Below are positions 15,251 through 22,366 of a DNA stretch of 44,262 nucleotides, piece after piece. Source of the stretch: Streptomyces sp. XY006 (GTDB lineage Bacteria; Actinomycetota; Actinomycetes; Streptomycetales; Streptomycetaceae); the NCBI RefSeq assembly GCF_002237655.1, contig NZ_NOKT01000045.1, forward strand, positions 1 to 44,262, in the 5' to 3' direction. The first letter of the stretch is position 1. Each line of letters starts with the position of its first letter. A model generated the notes under the pieces. That model ran no database searches. It was not told the origin of the DNA and saw only the letters and a program-made list of their open reading frames with translations. Both the position numbers and the translations under genes were made by a program.

Positions 15251-15340
15251 CACGGTCCAACTCAGTGGGCGGCTCCGCCGCACGGTCCGGCTCAGTGGGC
15301 AGCTCCGCCGGGCGGTCCGGCTCAGTGGGCGGCTCCGCCG
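15251..15340. repeat. three 30-bp tandem repeats containing a stop codon
   Basis: Units 15251-15280, 15281-15310 and 15311-15340 differ at only a few bases. On the minus strand each unit reads as codons for GGAAH followed by TGA. The first unit reached by the ribosome holds the true stop of the Clp N-domain gene at 15322-15324; the other two copies repeat the same C-terminus and stop downstream. Each unit also carries GGCGG/CCGCC self-complementarity. Confidence 0.85.
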
Positions 15341-15870
15341 GACTCCTCGGGGACGCCGGACCAGCCGTCGAGACGGGTCAGTACCGCGCGTGCGTCGATG
15401 CCGGCCCGCTGGAGCACCTCGACCGCACGGGCCTGCGGGTCGGCGACGATCGCGGCGAGCAGGTCGGTGCCGCGGGCCGGTCCGCCGCGCCCGGCGGCGC
15501 GGCAGCGGGCGAACTCCATCGAGGCCGCGGCCAGCGGCGAGAAGCACGTGCTCCCGCTCACCACGGGGACGCTCCCGGAGTCCTCGACGCCGCTCTGCCA
15601 GCGCAGGCCGTAGCCGATGCTGCGCTGGACGAGATAGCCGAGGAGCCGCGCGAGCTGCGGACCGTCACCGACGACCGCCCGGGCCTCCGGGTCGGACTCC
15701 AGCACCGAGTGGAGCAGGTGGGCGGTGTCGATCTGCCGGTCCCCGTCCCTGACCGCCCTGCGCCGGGCACCGCCGACCATCGCGGCCAGCTCGTCACTGA
15801 GCCCGGCGTCGCGGTCCGCGCGGTGGATGCCGTGTTCAGGGGCCGGCTGCCGGGGGATACGGGATTGCAC
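15322..15870 (-). CDS. stand-alone Clp N-terminal domain protein
   Basis: A 182-residue protein with the Clp repeat (Clp_N) fold of ClpA/ClpC but no AAA+ module. First repeat: DELAAMVGGARRRAVRDGDRQIDTAHLLHSVLESDPEARAVV (about 25-67). Second repeat: FSPLAAASMEFARCRAAGRGGPARGTDLLAAIVADPQARAVEVLQRAGID (about 110-160). Clp N-domains bind adaptors and substrates, and in actinobacteria single-domain forms also occur (ClpC2-like proteins can act as decoys for N-domain ligands such as cyclomarin). That role is only a possibility here. Start GTG 15868-15870 has a purine-rich GGTGAGGGA immediately before it, unusually close. The 3' end lies in a tandem repeat that triplicates its stop codon. Confidence 0.85.
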   Translation of the reverse strand: MQSRIPRQPAPEHGIHRADRDAGLSDELAAMVGGARRRAVRDGDRQIDTAHLLHSVLESDPEARAVVGDGPQLARLLGYLVQRSIGYGLRWQSGVEDSGSVPVVSGSTCFSPLAAASMEFARCRAAGRGGPARGTDLLAAIVADPQARAVEVLQRAGIDARAVLTRLDGWSGVPEESGGAAH

Positions 15871-15958
15871 TCCCTCACCCCATCAGTCCCGCGGGGCCGG
15901 GGCATCCCCGGCGGGAAGCATCTTCACGTCCCACGGGAAGTGGACACGGCCGACCGGA

Positions 15959-15980
15959 ATCTCCTCCTTACGGAGGAGAT
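15959..15980 (-). promoter_or_regulatory. hairpin that pairs a perfect Shine-Dalgarno sequence
   Basis: On the minus strand ATCTCCTCC and GGAGGAGAT form a perfect 9-base stem with a 4-base loop (arms 15972-15980 and 15959-15967). The 3' arm is an ideal ribosome site hidden by the 5' arm. It lies 89 bases before the Clp N-domain start and after the PadR terminator. It may be a second terminator stem or a translational control element. Confidence 0.45.
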
Positions 15981-15985
15981 CAGGC

Positions 15986-16021
15986 CGTTCTCCCCACCGT
16001 CCCGGGGCGGCGGGGAGAACG
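15986..16021 (-). terminator. terminator of the PadR gene
   Basis: CGTTCTCCCC (15986-15995) and GGGGAGAACG (16012-16021) are perfect 10-base arms, with further G/C pairing inside. It begins 9 bases after the PadR stop codon. Confidence 0.75.
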
Positions 16022-16030
16022 AAGGTGCCC

Positions 16031-16657
16031 TCAGTCCTCGTCGGCGAGGATCAGATACAGCTTCTTGCGGGCCTCATTGACGACGCCGAGCGCCTTCTCC
16101 CGCTGCTCCTTGCTGCCGGTCTTCCAGACCTGGCCGAAGGCCTCCATCAGACCGAAGCCGGCCTGACGGATCTCGCCCAGGGCTTCCCAGTCGACTCCGC
16201 GGGAGGCCTCCTCCCAGGGCGCCTCGGGGCCCTCGTCGGCGGCGGCGCGGCCCGCCTCGGTGAGCGAGAACAGCTTCTTGCCGCCCTCGGACTCACTGAT
16301 GATCAGGCCCTCGTCCTCCAACAGCTGCAGGGTGGGGTACACCGAGCCGGGGCTCGGCTTCCACGCGCCGCCGCTGCGTTCGGCGATCTCCTGGATCATC
16401 TCGTAGCCGTGCATCGGCCGGTCCTTCAACAGGGCCAGGATCGAGGCCCGGACATCACCACGCCGCGCCCTTCCCCTCGGTCCGCCGCGCCCTCGGCCGC
16501 CCCAGGGGCCGGGGCCGAAACCCGGACCACCGGGCCCTCCCCAGTTGGGGCCGCCGGGACCGAAGGGCCCGAACGCCGCACGCAGACTCTCGAAACCGCC
16601 CCGGCCGTGACGCGGACCGCCGTGACCGTGGCCGTGCTCGAATCCATGGGTACGCAT
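16031..16657 (-). CDS. PadR-family transcriptional regulator
   Basis: A 208-residue regulator. The N-terminal 60 residues are an unusual His/Gly/Pro/Trp-rich extension (HGHGGPRHGRGG and repeated GGPG). They are followed by the PadR winged helix: RRGDVRASILALLKDRPMHGYEMIQEIAERSGGAWKPSPGSVYPTLQLLEDEGLI (about 65-120), with a wing ending FSLTEAGRAA. The C-terminal helices serve dimerisation. The His-rich tail could bind metal, which is speculative. Start ATG 16655-16657 has GGAG eight bases upstream. A CGATATATCG palindrome 44-53 bases upstream is the likely autoregulatory operator. The effector and other targets are unknown. Confidence 0.9.
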   Translation of the reverse strand: MRTHGFEHGHGHGGPRHGRGGFESLRAAFGPFGPGGPNWGGPGGPGFGPGPWGGRGRGGPRGRARRGDVRASILALLKDRPMHGYEMIQEIAERSGGAWKPSPGSVYPTLQLLEDEGLIISESEGGKKLFSLTEAGRAAADEGPEAPWEEASRGVDWEALGEIRQAGFGLMEAFGQVWKTGSKEQREKALGVVNEARKKLYLILADED

Positions 16658-16700
16658 CGCAACCACTCCATTCCATCGTTGATCTGTCGCGATGCTTCAA

Positions 16701-16710
16701 CGATATATCG
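16701..16710. promoter_or_regulatory. candidate PadR operator
   Basis: CGATATATCG is a perfect 10-base palindrome in an AT-rich patch of the PadR promoter region. AT-rich palindromes of this kind are usual targets of PadR proteins. The motif is short, so support comes mainly from its position. Confidence 0.5.
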
Positions 16711-16831
16711 GTAACGCTCGACTGACAAGACCCGCCCCTCGTGCGCGCGCCGGGCCCAACTCGCCGCAATCGGTCCACGCCTCGCGCATTGGCCTTGGCC
16801 TGCGGCTTCGCCGGGCCTCTAGCTTCAGGAC

Positions 16832-17650
16832 ATGCGGATCCGAATCGTCGACGCCTTCACCGATCGCCCCTTCTCCGGCAACCCCGCCGGTGTCCTGCTC
16901 CTGGACGGCGCGGACGCCTTCCCTGACGACACCTGGCTGCAGCACGTCGCCCGCGAGGTCAACCACGCCGAGACGGCCTTCGCCCACCCCCTCCCGCCGG
17001 GCGGCGAGGCCGACTGGGCGCTGCGCTGGTTCACGCCGGCCACCGAGGTCGCGATGTGCGGCCACGCGACCCTGGCCACCGCCCACGTCCTGCACGCCAC
17101 CGCCGCCCACGAGGGCCCGGTGCGCTTCGCCACCCGCAGCGGCGTCCTCGTCGCCACCCCGGCGGACGACGGCTCCGTCACCCTGGACTTCCCGACGGCC
17201 CCGCTCACCCGGGCCGACCCGCCCGCCGGTCTCGCCGAGGCGCTCGGCACCGAGCCGCTCACGACCCTGGACACCGGCCCCCTCGTCGGCGACCTGCTGG
17301 TCGAGGTGGCCGACGAGAAGACCGTGCACGCCCTCGCCCCCGACCTGAGGGCGCTCGGCGCCCACTCCGAGCGCGGCGTCATCGCCACGGCCCGCGCCGA
17401 GGACCCGGACCGGGGCTATGACTTCGTCTCGCGCTGCTTCTTCCCGAACGTGGGCATCGACGAGGACCCCGTCACCGGCAGCGCCCACACCGCGCTCGCC
17501 CCGTTCTGGTCCGAGCGCCTCGGCCGCCCCGCCCTCACCGGCCTCCAGGCGTCCTCCCGCTCGGGCCGCGTCCGCACCGAGCTGCGCGGCGACCGCACCC
17601 TGCTGACCGGCCGGGCGGTCACGGTCATCGACGGCGACCTGCTGGCCTGA
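16832..17650 (+). CDS. PhzF-family isomerase-like protein
   Basis: A 272-residue member of the PhzF/diaminopimelate epimerase-fold family. RIRIVDAFTDRPFSGNPAGVLLL opens the first domain, and NHAETAF (about 46-52) holds the catalytic Glu. RWFTPATEVAMCGHATLATAHVL is the strongest family signature. The second domain carries RCFFPNVGIDEDPVTGSAHTALAPFW. PhzF proper isomerises a dihydro-anthranilate in phenazine synthesis, but no other phenazine genes are present. This is therefore one of the many PhzF-like proteins of unknown substrate. It stands alone, ends at a strong bidirectional hairpin and converges on the CPBP protease gene. Confidence 0.92.
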   Translation: MRIRIVDAFTDRPFSGNPAGVLLLDGADAFPDDTWLQHVAREVNHAETAFAHPLPPGGEADWALRWFTPATEVAMCGHATLATAHVLHATAAHEGPVRFATRSGVLVATPADDGSVTLDFPTAPLTRADPPAGLAEALGTEPLTTLDTGPLVGDLLVEVADEKTVHALAPDLRALGAHSERGVIATARAEDPDRGYDFVSRCFFPNVGIDEDPVTGSAHTALAPFWSERLGRPALTGLQASSRSGRVRTELRGDRTLLTGRAVTVIDGDLLA

Positions 17651-17657
17651 GACGCAC

Positions 17658-17690
17658 GAAGGGGCGTACGACGCCGTCGTACGCCCCTTC
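17658..17690. terminator. strong bidirectional terminator hairpin
   Basis: GAAGGGGCGTACGAC (17658-17672) and its exact complement (17676-17690) form a 15-base stem with a 3-base loop. It lies between the convergent PhzF-like and CPBP genes. Confidence 0.85.
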
Positions 17691-17699
17691 CGCGGTCTC

Positions 17700-18512
17700 T
17701 CACGCCGTCGGCAGCCAGCCCACCTTGCCCGCCAGCAGCCCGTAGCCCACGAACGCCCCGATGTCGAGCAGCGAGTGCGCCACCACGAGCGGGCCCACAC
17801 GGCCCCAGCGGCGGTAGAGGTGGACGAAGACCAGCCCCATGACCAGGTTCCCGACGAACCCGCCGATGCCCTGGTAGAGGTGGTACGAACCGCGCAGGAC
17901 GGAGCTGCCCACCAGCGCGCCCGTCGGCGTCCAGCCCAGCTGGCCCATGCGGCGCAGCAGATAGCCGACGACGATCACTTCCTCCACCACGGCGTTCTGG
18001 ATCGCGGAGAGGATCAGCACCGGGTACTTCCACCACACGTCCGGCAGCGCCTCGGGCACGACGGTGAGGTTGAACCCGAGCCCCCGGGCCGCCAGGTAGA
18101 AGGCGATGCCGGTGCTGCCGATGACCGCCGCGACCACGGCCCCGCGGCCGAGGTCGAACCAGGGGCGGGTGCGGTCGAAGCCGATCGTGCGCAGGCTCGC
18201 CCGTTCGCGCAGCAGGAAGTGCGCGACGAGCGCGACGGGCACCAGGGCCGTGGCGATCCCGAACAGCTGCCAGGCGAGGTCGAGCCAGGGACGGCCGGGC
18301 GCGGCCGAGGCGTTCATCGTGGCCGCCTGGTCCTTCAGCCCGCCCGGCTTGGTGACCGACCCGATGAAGCTGATCAGCGCGGAGACCCCGCTCGCGCCCA
18401 GCGACAGCGCGAGGACCAGCAGCGTCTCGTTGCGCAGCATCCGCCGCGAGAGCGCCTGCTGGGGAATGGAACCGTCCGCCGGGCTCGCCTCCGCCTGCAC
18501 CCCTGCCTCCAC
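17700..18512 (-). CDS. CPBP-family intramembrane glutamic protease
   Basis: A 270-residue membrane protein with about seven to eight helices, of the CAAX protease/bacteriocin-processing (CPBP, Abi) family. The key motif is NAVVEEVIVVGYLLRRM (glutamate pair). Later helices carry GSYHLYQG and VAHSLLDIGAF, which supply the conserved histidines of motifs 2 and 4. The Arg normally found shortly after the Glu pair is shifted in this version. Members cleave membrane or prenylated peptides or act in self-immunity; the substrate here is unknown. GTG start with AAAGG about 8 bases upstream. It lies 55 bases downstream of the GCS2 ligase gene on the same strand and may be cotranscribed. Confidence 0.88.
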   Translation of the reverse strand: MEAGVQAEASPADGSIPQQALSRRMLRNETLLVLALSLGASGVSALISFIGSVTKPGGLKDQAATMNASAAPGRPWLDLAWQLFGIATALVPVALVAHFLLRERASLRTIGFDRTRPWFDLGRGAVVAAVIGSTGIAFYLAARGLGFNLTVVPEALPDVWWKYPVLILSAIQNAVVEEVIVVGYLLRRMGQLGWTPTGALVGSSVLRGSYHLYQGIGGFVGNLVMGLVFVHLYRRWGRVGPLVVAHSLLDIGAFVGYGLLAGKVGWLPTA

Positions 18513-18567
18513 TTCACCGACCTTTCGGATCAGTATGGCGGCAGCGGGTCACCGTCCCGCAGGCGCG

Positions 18568-20085
18568 TCAGCCCAGCGACACCGGCTCCGGCAGCCCCAC
18601 CGGCCAGCTGTGCACCGGGTCGCCCTTGTGCATGAGTTCGCGGTAGCGCCGGGTCGTGGCGGCCAGGGCCTCGTCCCGGCCGAGGCCGGCGTCGAGTGCC
18701 TGGTGGAAGGTCGCCGACTGCCAGCTCGCCCCGTTGGTCCGGCGCCGGCAGCGCTCCTCGATCACGCCCAGGTACAGATCCCGGTCGGCCGGCTCGACGC
18801 CCCAGGCGTCCAGTCCGGCCTCGGCGAGCGGCAGCAGCTCGTCCCGGACCAGGTTCACCGCGTCCACCTCGGTGGTGCCGCCGTAGCGGCCGCGCCGGGG
18901 CCAGGTGAAGCGGGCCTCGATGCCGTCCTTGCACGCCGCGTCGAAGTTGGCCGCGGCCGCCTCGAAGGGCAGCCGGGTCCACACCGGCCGGGCCTCCTCG
19001 GCGAGAGCACGGACGACGCCGTAGTAGAAGGCGGCGTTGGCCACCACGTCGATCACCGTGGGCCCGGCGGGCAGCACACGGTTCTCCACGCGCAGATGCG
19101 GGACGCCGTCGGCGACGTCGTAGACCGGGCGGTTCCAGCGGTAGATGGTGCCGTTGTGCAGGACGAGCTCGGCGAGCGTCGGGGTGCCGCCCCGGTCGAT
19201 CACCTCCAGCGGGTCCTCGTCGTCACAGATCGGCAGCAGCGCCGGGTAGTAGCGCAGGTTCTCCTCGAAGAGGTCGTACGCCGACTCCACCCAGCGCTCC
19301 CCGAACCAGGTGCGCGGGCGCACGCCCTGGGCCTGCAGCTCGGGCGGGCGGGTGTCGGTCGACTGCTGGAACAGCGGGGGCCGCGACTCGCGCCACAGCT
19401 CCCGGCCGAACAGGAACGGCGAGTTGGCGCCGACGGCGATCTGCGCGGCGGCGACCGCCTGGGCCGCGTTCCACACGTCGGCGAACCGGCCCGGGGTCAC
19501 CTGCAGGTGCAGCTGCACGGAGGTACAGGCCGCCTCGGGCGCGATCGACTTCGAGGTGCAGGTGAGATGCTCGACGCCGTCGATGTCGAGCGTGAACTCC
19601 TCGCCCCGCGCGGCGACGATCTGGTCGTTCAGCAGCGTGTAGCGGTCGACGTCGGAGAGGTTCGACGACACCAGGTCGTCCCGGTCGAGGGTCGGCAGGA
19701 TGCCGATCATCACCACGCCCGCGTCGACCTCTCCCGCTTTCCGGTCGGCATATGCCAGTGACGTACGGAGTTCCTCCGCCAGACGGTCGAATACGCGATC
19801 CCCCAATCGGTGTGGGGGGATGTTCACTTCCAGGTTGAACATGGCGAGTTCTGTTTGGAAATCGCGACTGGCGATCCGTTCCAGGACTTGCCCGTTCAAC
19901 ATTTTCGGCATGCCGTCCGCGCCTGCCAGATTCAATTCGATCTCGAGCCCCATGAGGTTCTTCGGGCGATCGAACCGCTGCTCCGCCAGGAGTCGCTCCA
20001 GGCCCGTCAGGCACTGACGGAGCTTGTCGCGGTAGCGCTGGCGATCGGACAGGTCGAACCGCCCTGCCACGACCTTCTCGCCCAT
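18568..20085 (-). CDS. glutamate-cysteine ligase family 2 (GCS2) protein
   Basis: A 505-residue ATP-dependent carboxylate-amine ligase-like protein. LMGLEIELNLAGADG near the N-terminus is the glutamate-binding strand of the GCS fold. ACTSVQLHLQVTPGRFADVWNAAQA, ANSPFLFGRELWRESR and HLRVENRVLPAGPTVIDVVANAAFYYG form the rest of the active site. It probably joins an amino acid to the gamma-carboxyl of glutamate or a similar acid. Streptomyces make mycothiol rather than glutathione, so true gamma-glutamylcysteine synthesis is doubtful. AAGGAGG lies 9 bases before ATG. A sequence fitting the Streptomyces Crp consensus lies 129-142 bases upstream. Confidence 0.88.
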   Translation of the reverse strand: MGEKVVAGRFDLSDRQRYRDKLRQCLTGLERLLAEQRFDRPKNLMGLEIELNLAGADGMPKMLNGQVLERIASRDFQTELAMFNLEVNIPPHRLGDRVFDRLAEELRTSLAYADRKAGEVDAGVVMIGILPTLDRDDLVSSNLSDVDRYTLLNDQIVAARGEEFTLDIDGVEHLTCTSKSIAPEAACTSVQLHLQVTPGRFADVWNAAQAVAAAQIAVGANSPFLFGRELWRESRPPLFQQSTDTRPPELQAQGVRPRTWFGERWVESAYDLFEENLRYYPALLPICDDEDPLEVIDRGGTPTLAELVLHNGTIYRWNRPVYDVADGVPHLRVENRVLPAGPTVIDVVANAAFYYGVVRALAEEARPVWTRLPFEAAAANFDAACKDGIEARFTWPRRGRYGGTTEVDAVNLVRDELLPLAEAGLDAWGVEPADRDLYLGVIEERCRRRTNGASWQSATFHQALDAGLGRDEALAATTRRYRELMHKGDPVHSWPVGLPEPVSLG

Positions 20086-20213
20086 CGACGTGTCCCTCCT
20101 TGGATGATGCCGGCCGGGATCCGGCCGTCGGCCTCCCGGTCAGGTGGAGGATGCCCAGCGAAAGCGATCGATAACGTCCCGGACGGGCCCGCCGGCCGCT
20201 AGGCTGTCCATCT

Positions 20214-20227
20214 GTGACCGGTGGCAC
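20214..20227. promoter_or_regulatory. candidate Crp site upstream of the GCS2 gene
   Basis: GTGACCGGTGGCAC fits the published Streptomyces Crp consensus GTG-N6-GNCAC exactly. Only seven bases are fixed in that consensus, so a few chance matches are expected in a window this size; support comes from the promoter position. The 20086-20635 gap otherwise holds no convincing gene. It contains the GCS2 promoter region, this site, and the promoter elements of the gene at 20636. Confidence 0.35.
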
Positions 20228-20419
20228 ATTCACCCGGCATGACGCGCACGACAGGTTTCAGCGCCCGCGGAACTCGTGAAAAACGCCGACGAGAATGGGC
20301 CGACCGGTTCGCGGGCATTCGCCGAGGTCATCGCCGCACACCACCACCCGGAATCGGGATAATTCTCGCGTATCGCCGACCGAATGTACCCTTGTTCTAC
20401 TCACCGGAAACGGCTAGGC

Positions 20420-20448
20420 GAAACACAGTCTGAACCCGTGTCGTATAA
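20420..20448 (+). promoter_or_regulatory. possible ECF-sigma promoter
   Basis: GAAAC (20420-20424), 17 bases, then CGTATAA (20442-20448): the spacing and -10 shape of ECF sigma promoters. It is flanked by an 8-base inverted pair, CCTTGTTC (20390-20397) and GAACAAGG (20456-20463). A start here would leave a leader of about 180 bases before the gene at 20636. Confidence 0.3.
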
Positions 20449-20635
20449 ACTCCGCGAACAAGGCAGAAGGTTGGCGCCCACGGTCGACGGGTCCTGCCGT
20501 CGAGGCGACGTTCGGCGGACCTCACCCCCCTCTCGTTCACGACCCCGGCCCCTGCCTCTCTGACCCTCGTGAGCTGACAGCGCCGTCCGCCCCCGCCCTC
20601 GCGCCACTGTGCCTTTGAATGAGAGGCGACCCACC

Positions 20636-21220
20636 ATGCCGCTGCATGTCCCTCCGGCTCCCGCGCCCGCACTCCGTTCCGTCCTGACCGCCCTCTCCTC
20701 TCCCACCGCGGTCCGCGAAGCCCGAACTCCCGCCCTCCTCCGCAGCCAGGGGCCCGCCACTCCCGAGCTCCCCCTGCCCGTCCACGTCCTCGACCGGTTG
20801 ACCGCCGAGGGCGTCTCCGCCACCCGGCTGGCCGGGTGGCGTTTCCTGATCCGCTGCGGCGACCGGGCCGTGGCCGCGGCGGACACCATGCTGACTCCCG
20901 ACGGCTGGGCCTTCTCGCACTTCTTCGAGGGCCCGTACATCACCTCCACCGAGCTCGCCCTGCGCCAGGCCGAGACCATGCCGCAGGCGTACCAGCCCCG
21001 TCTGCTGTCGGTGCCCAGCCTGTACATGCTGACGCTCTGGCTGCACGGGGACAGCACCGCGGACGCTGCCGCCGGCCACCCCGCCGCCACCGATCTGCTC
21101 GTGCCGCTCGCGCCCGCCCCTCCCGGCATCGCGGCCCACCGCCCGCACCGCGTCGACGAACTCCTCCCGGTGCTGACCCACCGGGCCACTCCACCCCGGC
21201 TGCTCGGCTCGCCCGCCTGA
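20636..21220 (+). CDS. conserved Streptomyces hypothetical protein
   Basis: A 194-residue soluble protein with no signal peptide. After an Ala/Pro-rich start, the core reads VRLxxR-like helices, then LPVHVLDRLTAEGVSATRLAGWRFLIRCGDRAVAAADTMLTPDGWAFSHFFEGPYITSTELALRQAET, followed by RLLSVPSLYMLTLWLHGD. Such an alpha/beta core with a late LWLHG strand is, from memory, common to many Streptomyces hypothetical proteins, but I cannot assign a function. ATG 20636 has GAGAGG about 8 bases upstream; a GTG at 20609 would give a longer form without support. A strong intrinsic terminator follows directly (21245-21286), so it is a single-gene unit. Confidence 0.8.
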   Translation: MPLHVPPAPAPALRSVLTALSSPTAVREARTPALLRSQGPATPELPLPVHVLDRLTAEGVSATRLAGWRFLIRCGDRAVAAADTMLTPDGWAFSHFFEGPYITSTELALRQAETMPQAYQPRLLSVPSLYMLTLWLHGDSTADAAAGHPAATDLLVPLAPAPPGIAAHRPHRVDELLPVLTHRATPPRLLGSPA

Positions 21221-21244
21221 AGCGTCCTGCCGGAAATACCTCCG

Positions 21245-21286
21245 CCGACCCCGTCGCCGAATTCCCGGCGACGGGGTCGGCTTTTA
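21245..21286 (+). terminator. intrinsic terminator
   Basis: 15-base perfect arms (CCGACCCCGTCGCCG 21245-21259; complement 21266-21280) around AATTCC, followed by CTTTT. It lies 25 bases after the stop of the gene at 20636. Confidence 0.9.
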
Positions 21287-21301
21287 CCTGCCCACTCGAT
21301 C

Positions 21302-21334
21302 GCTCTTACGAGCACCGAATGGCTCGTACGAGCC
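21302..21334. promoter_or_regulatory. two phased palindromes GCTCnTACGAGC
   Basis: GCTCTTACGAGC (21302-21313, one mismatch) and GGCTCGTACGAGCC (21321-21334, perfect) have centres exactly 20 bases apart, so both lie on the same DNA face. They are in the 21287-21623 gap upstream of the DUF5999 gene. The rest of that gap holds likely promoter sequence and no other gene. Confidence 0.5.
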
Positions 21335-21623
21335 GAAAGGGCTGTCCATCCCGACGGACTAGCCCTATCCGGCCACTGCGAACCACCCGAAGTGACAGTC
21401 CAGTTGGGATGAACCGTCCGCGCGGGTGATGCGTCATGAACCTGTGAGAAGCGGTGCGGCGAAATCCCTGCGGATCGACGCCCGTGGGGCAACACTGGGT
21501 TCCGACGACTTATCACAACGGGGGGCGGCCATGAACGACACTTCTAGCCGCGGAACAGACACGACGACCGACTCATCGAACTCCCTCACATCGTCCACCA
21601 CGACACAGCGAAAGATCCCACCC

Positions 21624-21830
21624 ATGTGCCAGCACCAGACACCGTGCCCGTCCGCCGACTCCGCCGACCGGGACTCCGCCCGACTCGTGGCGCACCACCC
21701 GGAGCAGGGCTGGAGCCTGCTGTGCAACGGCGTGCTGCTCTTCGAGGACACCGGTGAGATCCTGCCGGACGGCAGGGTCATCGCCCCGCACCGCCCGCTG
21801 GAGGGCAGCCAGGTGATGACGGCGGCCTGA
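21624..21830 (+). CDS. DUF5999 family protein
   Basis: A 68-residue small protein beginning MCQHQTPCPSADSADRDSARLVAHHPEQGWSLLCNGVLLFEDTGE and continuing LLPDG-like to APHRPL. This pattern is the actinobacterial DUF5999 family, whose members are mostly 60-70 residues and start at MCQHxPPCP. Two cysteines and two to three histidines near the N-terminus could bind a metal or iron-sulfur cluster; this is only inference. An in-frame ATG at 21531 with a G-rich ribosome site would add a 31-residue Ser/Thr-rich tail, but family length favours 21624. Function is unknown. Two hairpins follow the stop. Confidence 0.8.
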   Translation: MCQHQTPCPSADSADRDSARLVAHHPEQGWSLLCNGVLLFEDTGEILPDGRVIAPHRPLEGSQVMTAA

Positions 21831-21836
21831 GCCGCC

Positions 21837-21903
21837 GGGGCGGGACACGACCCCGCCCGCAGACATAAGGGGCCGGACGCGGAAAACGCCGCGCACCGGC
21901 CCC
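21837..21903 (+). terminator. double hairpin after the DUF5999 gene
   Basis: First stem: GGGGCGGG (21837-21844) with CCCCGCCC (21851-21858), loop of 6. Second stem: GGGGCCGG (21869-21876) with CCGGCCCC (21896-21903), with an inner GCG/CGC pairing. Both are perfect and close behind the stop codon. The rest of the gap to 22099 holds only further G/C-rich inverted repeats. Confidence 0.65.
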
Positions 21904-22099
21904 GACGCGCGTCCACCCCCACTCACTCCCCGTCACCGACAGCCACGCCCCGTTCGCAGGGCCGCGCTGCTTCTCACAGCTCCCTCCGAGCCCTGCGGCT
22001 TCGCTCGCAGGCCGGCCCCTCCGGAAGACTCCGGCAGTTTCGCGGCCACGTCGACGAAGGGTGCAGGCAGTACCGGCACGTGAGGCGAACGCCGGGGAC

Positions 22100-22291
22100 A
22101 CGGTCAGAATCACGGAGATCGCCCGCCGGGCCGACGTGTCGGTGGCCGACGGTGTCCCGGTCCGTCAATGGCCGCTCCGCCGTCCTGCCCCAGACCCGGG
22201 CCCGCATCGAGGACCTGCTACGCCGCCACGGCTACCGCAGGCACCCCGCGGCACCGGGCACCCGGGCGGCCTGATCGACCTGGTTTGGGAC
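22100..22291 (+). pseudogene. decayed LacI-family regulator (DNA-binding domain remnant)
   Basis: Pieced together across frames, this reads TVRITEIARRADVSVA, then TVSRSVNGRSAVLPQTRARIEDLLRRHGYRR, then LIDLVWD. That is the N-terminal helix-turn-helix and hinge of a LacI-family repressor up to the start of the sugar-binding domain. One extra G at about 22148 breaks the frame inside the helix-turn-helix, and one missing base at about 22270 breaks it again. After 22291 nothing of the sugar-binding domain (about 270 residues) remains. No intact start with a ribosome site is seen. It lies tail to tail with a xylo-oligosaccharide operon whose relatives usually have a LacI regulator beside them, so it was probably the local repressor. 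Confidence 0.85.
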
Positions 22292-22366
22292 ATCCCCCCG
22301 GGTGGAGCTGGGAACCCGGTTGGTGACAGAGCGAGCACCGCCCCTCCCCCGGCCCGGCCCGACGAA

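Noticed and set aside
15251..15340. CRISPR-like repeat array
   Set aside because: The 30-bp units are directly adjacent without spacers and lie at a gene's 3' end, so this is a tandem duplication.
16832..17650. Phenazine biosynthesis cluster
   Set aside because: Only a PhzF-family gene is present; no phzA, B, D, E or G neighbours exist, and PhzF-like proteins are common outside phenazine pathways.
20381..20400. LexA (SOS) box near GTACCCTTGTTC
   Set aside because: Only one half-site fits GAAC-N4-GTTC; the other half is mismatched and no repair gene adjoins.
20221..20672. Short open frames in the gap between the GCS2 gene and the gene at 20636
   Set aside because: No ribosome site, low third-position GC preference and no recognisable motif; the region is better read as control DNA.
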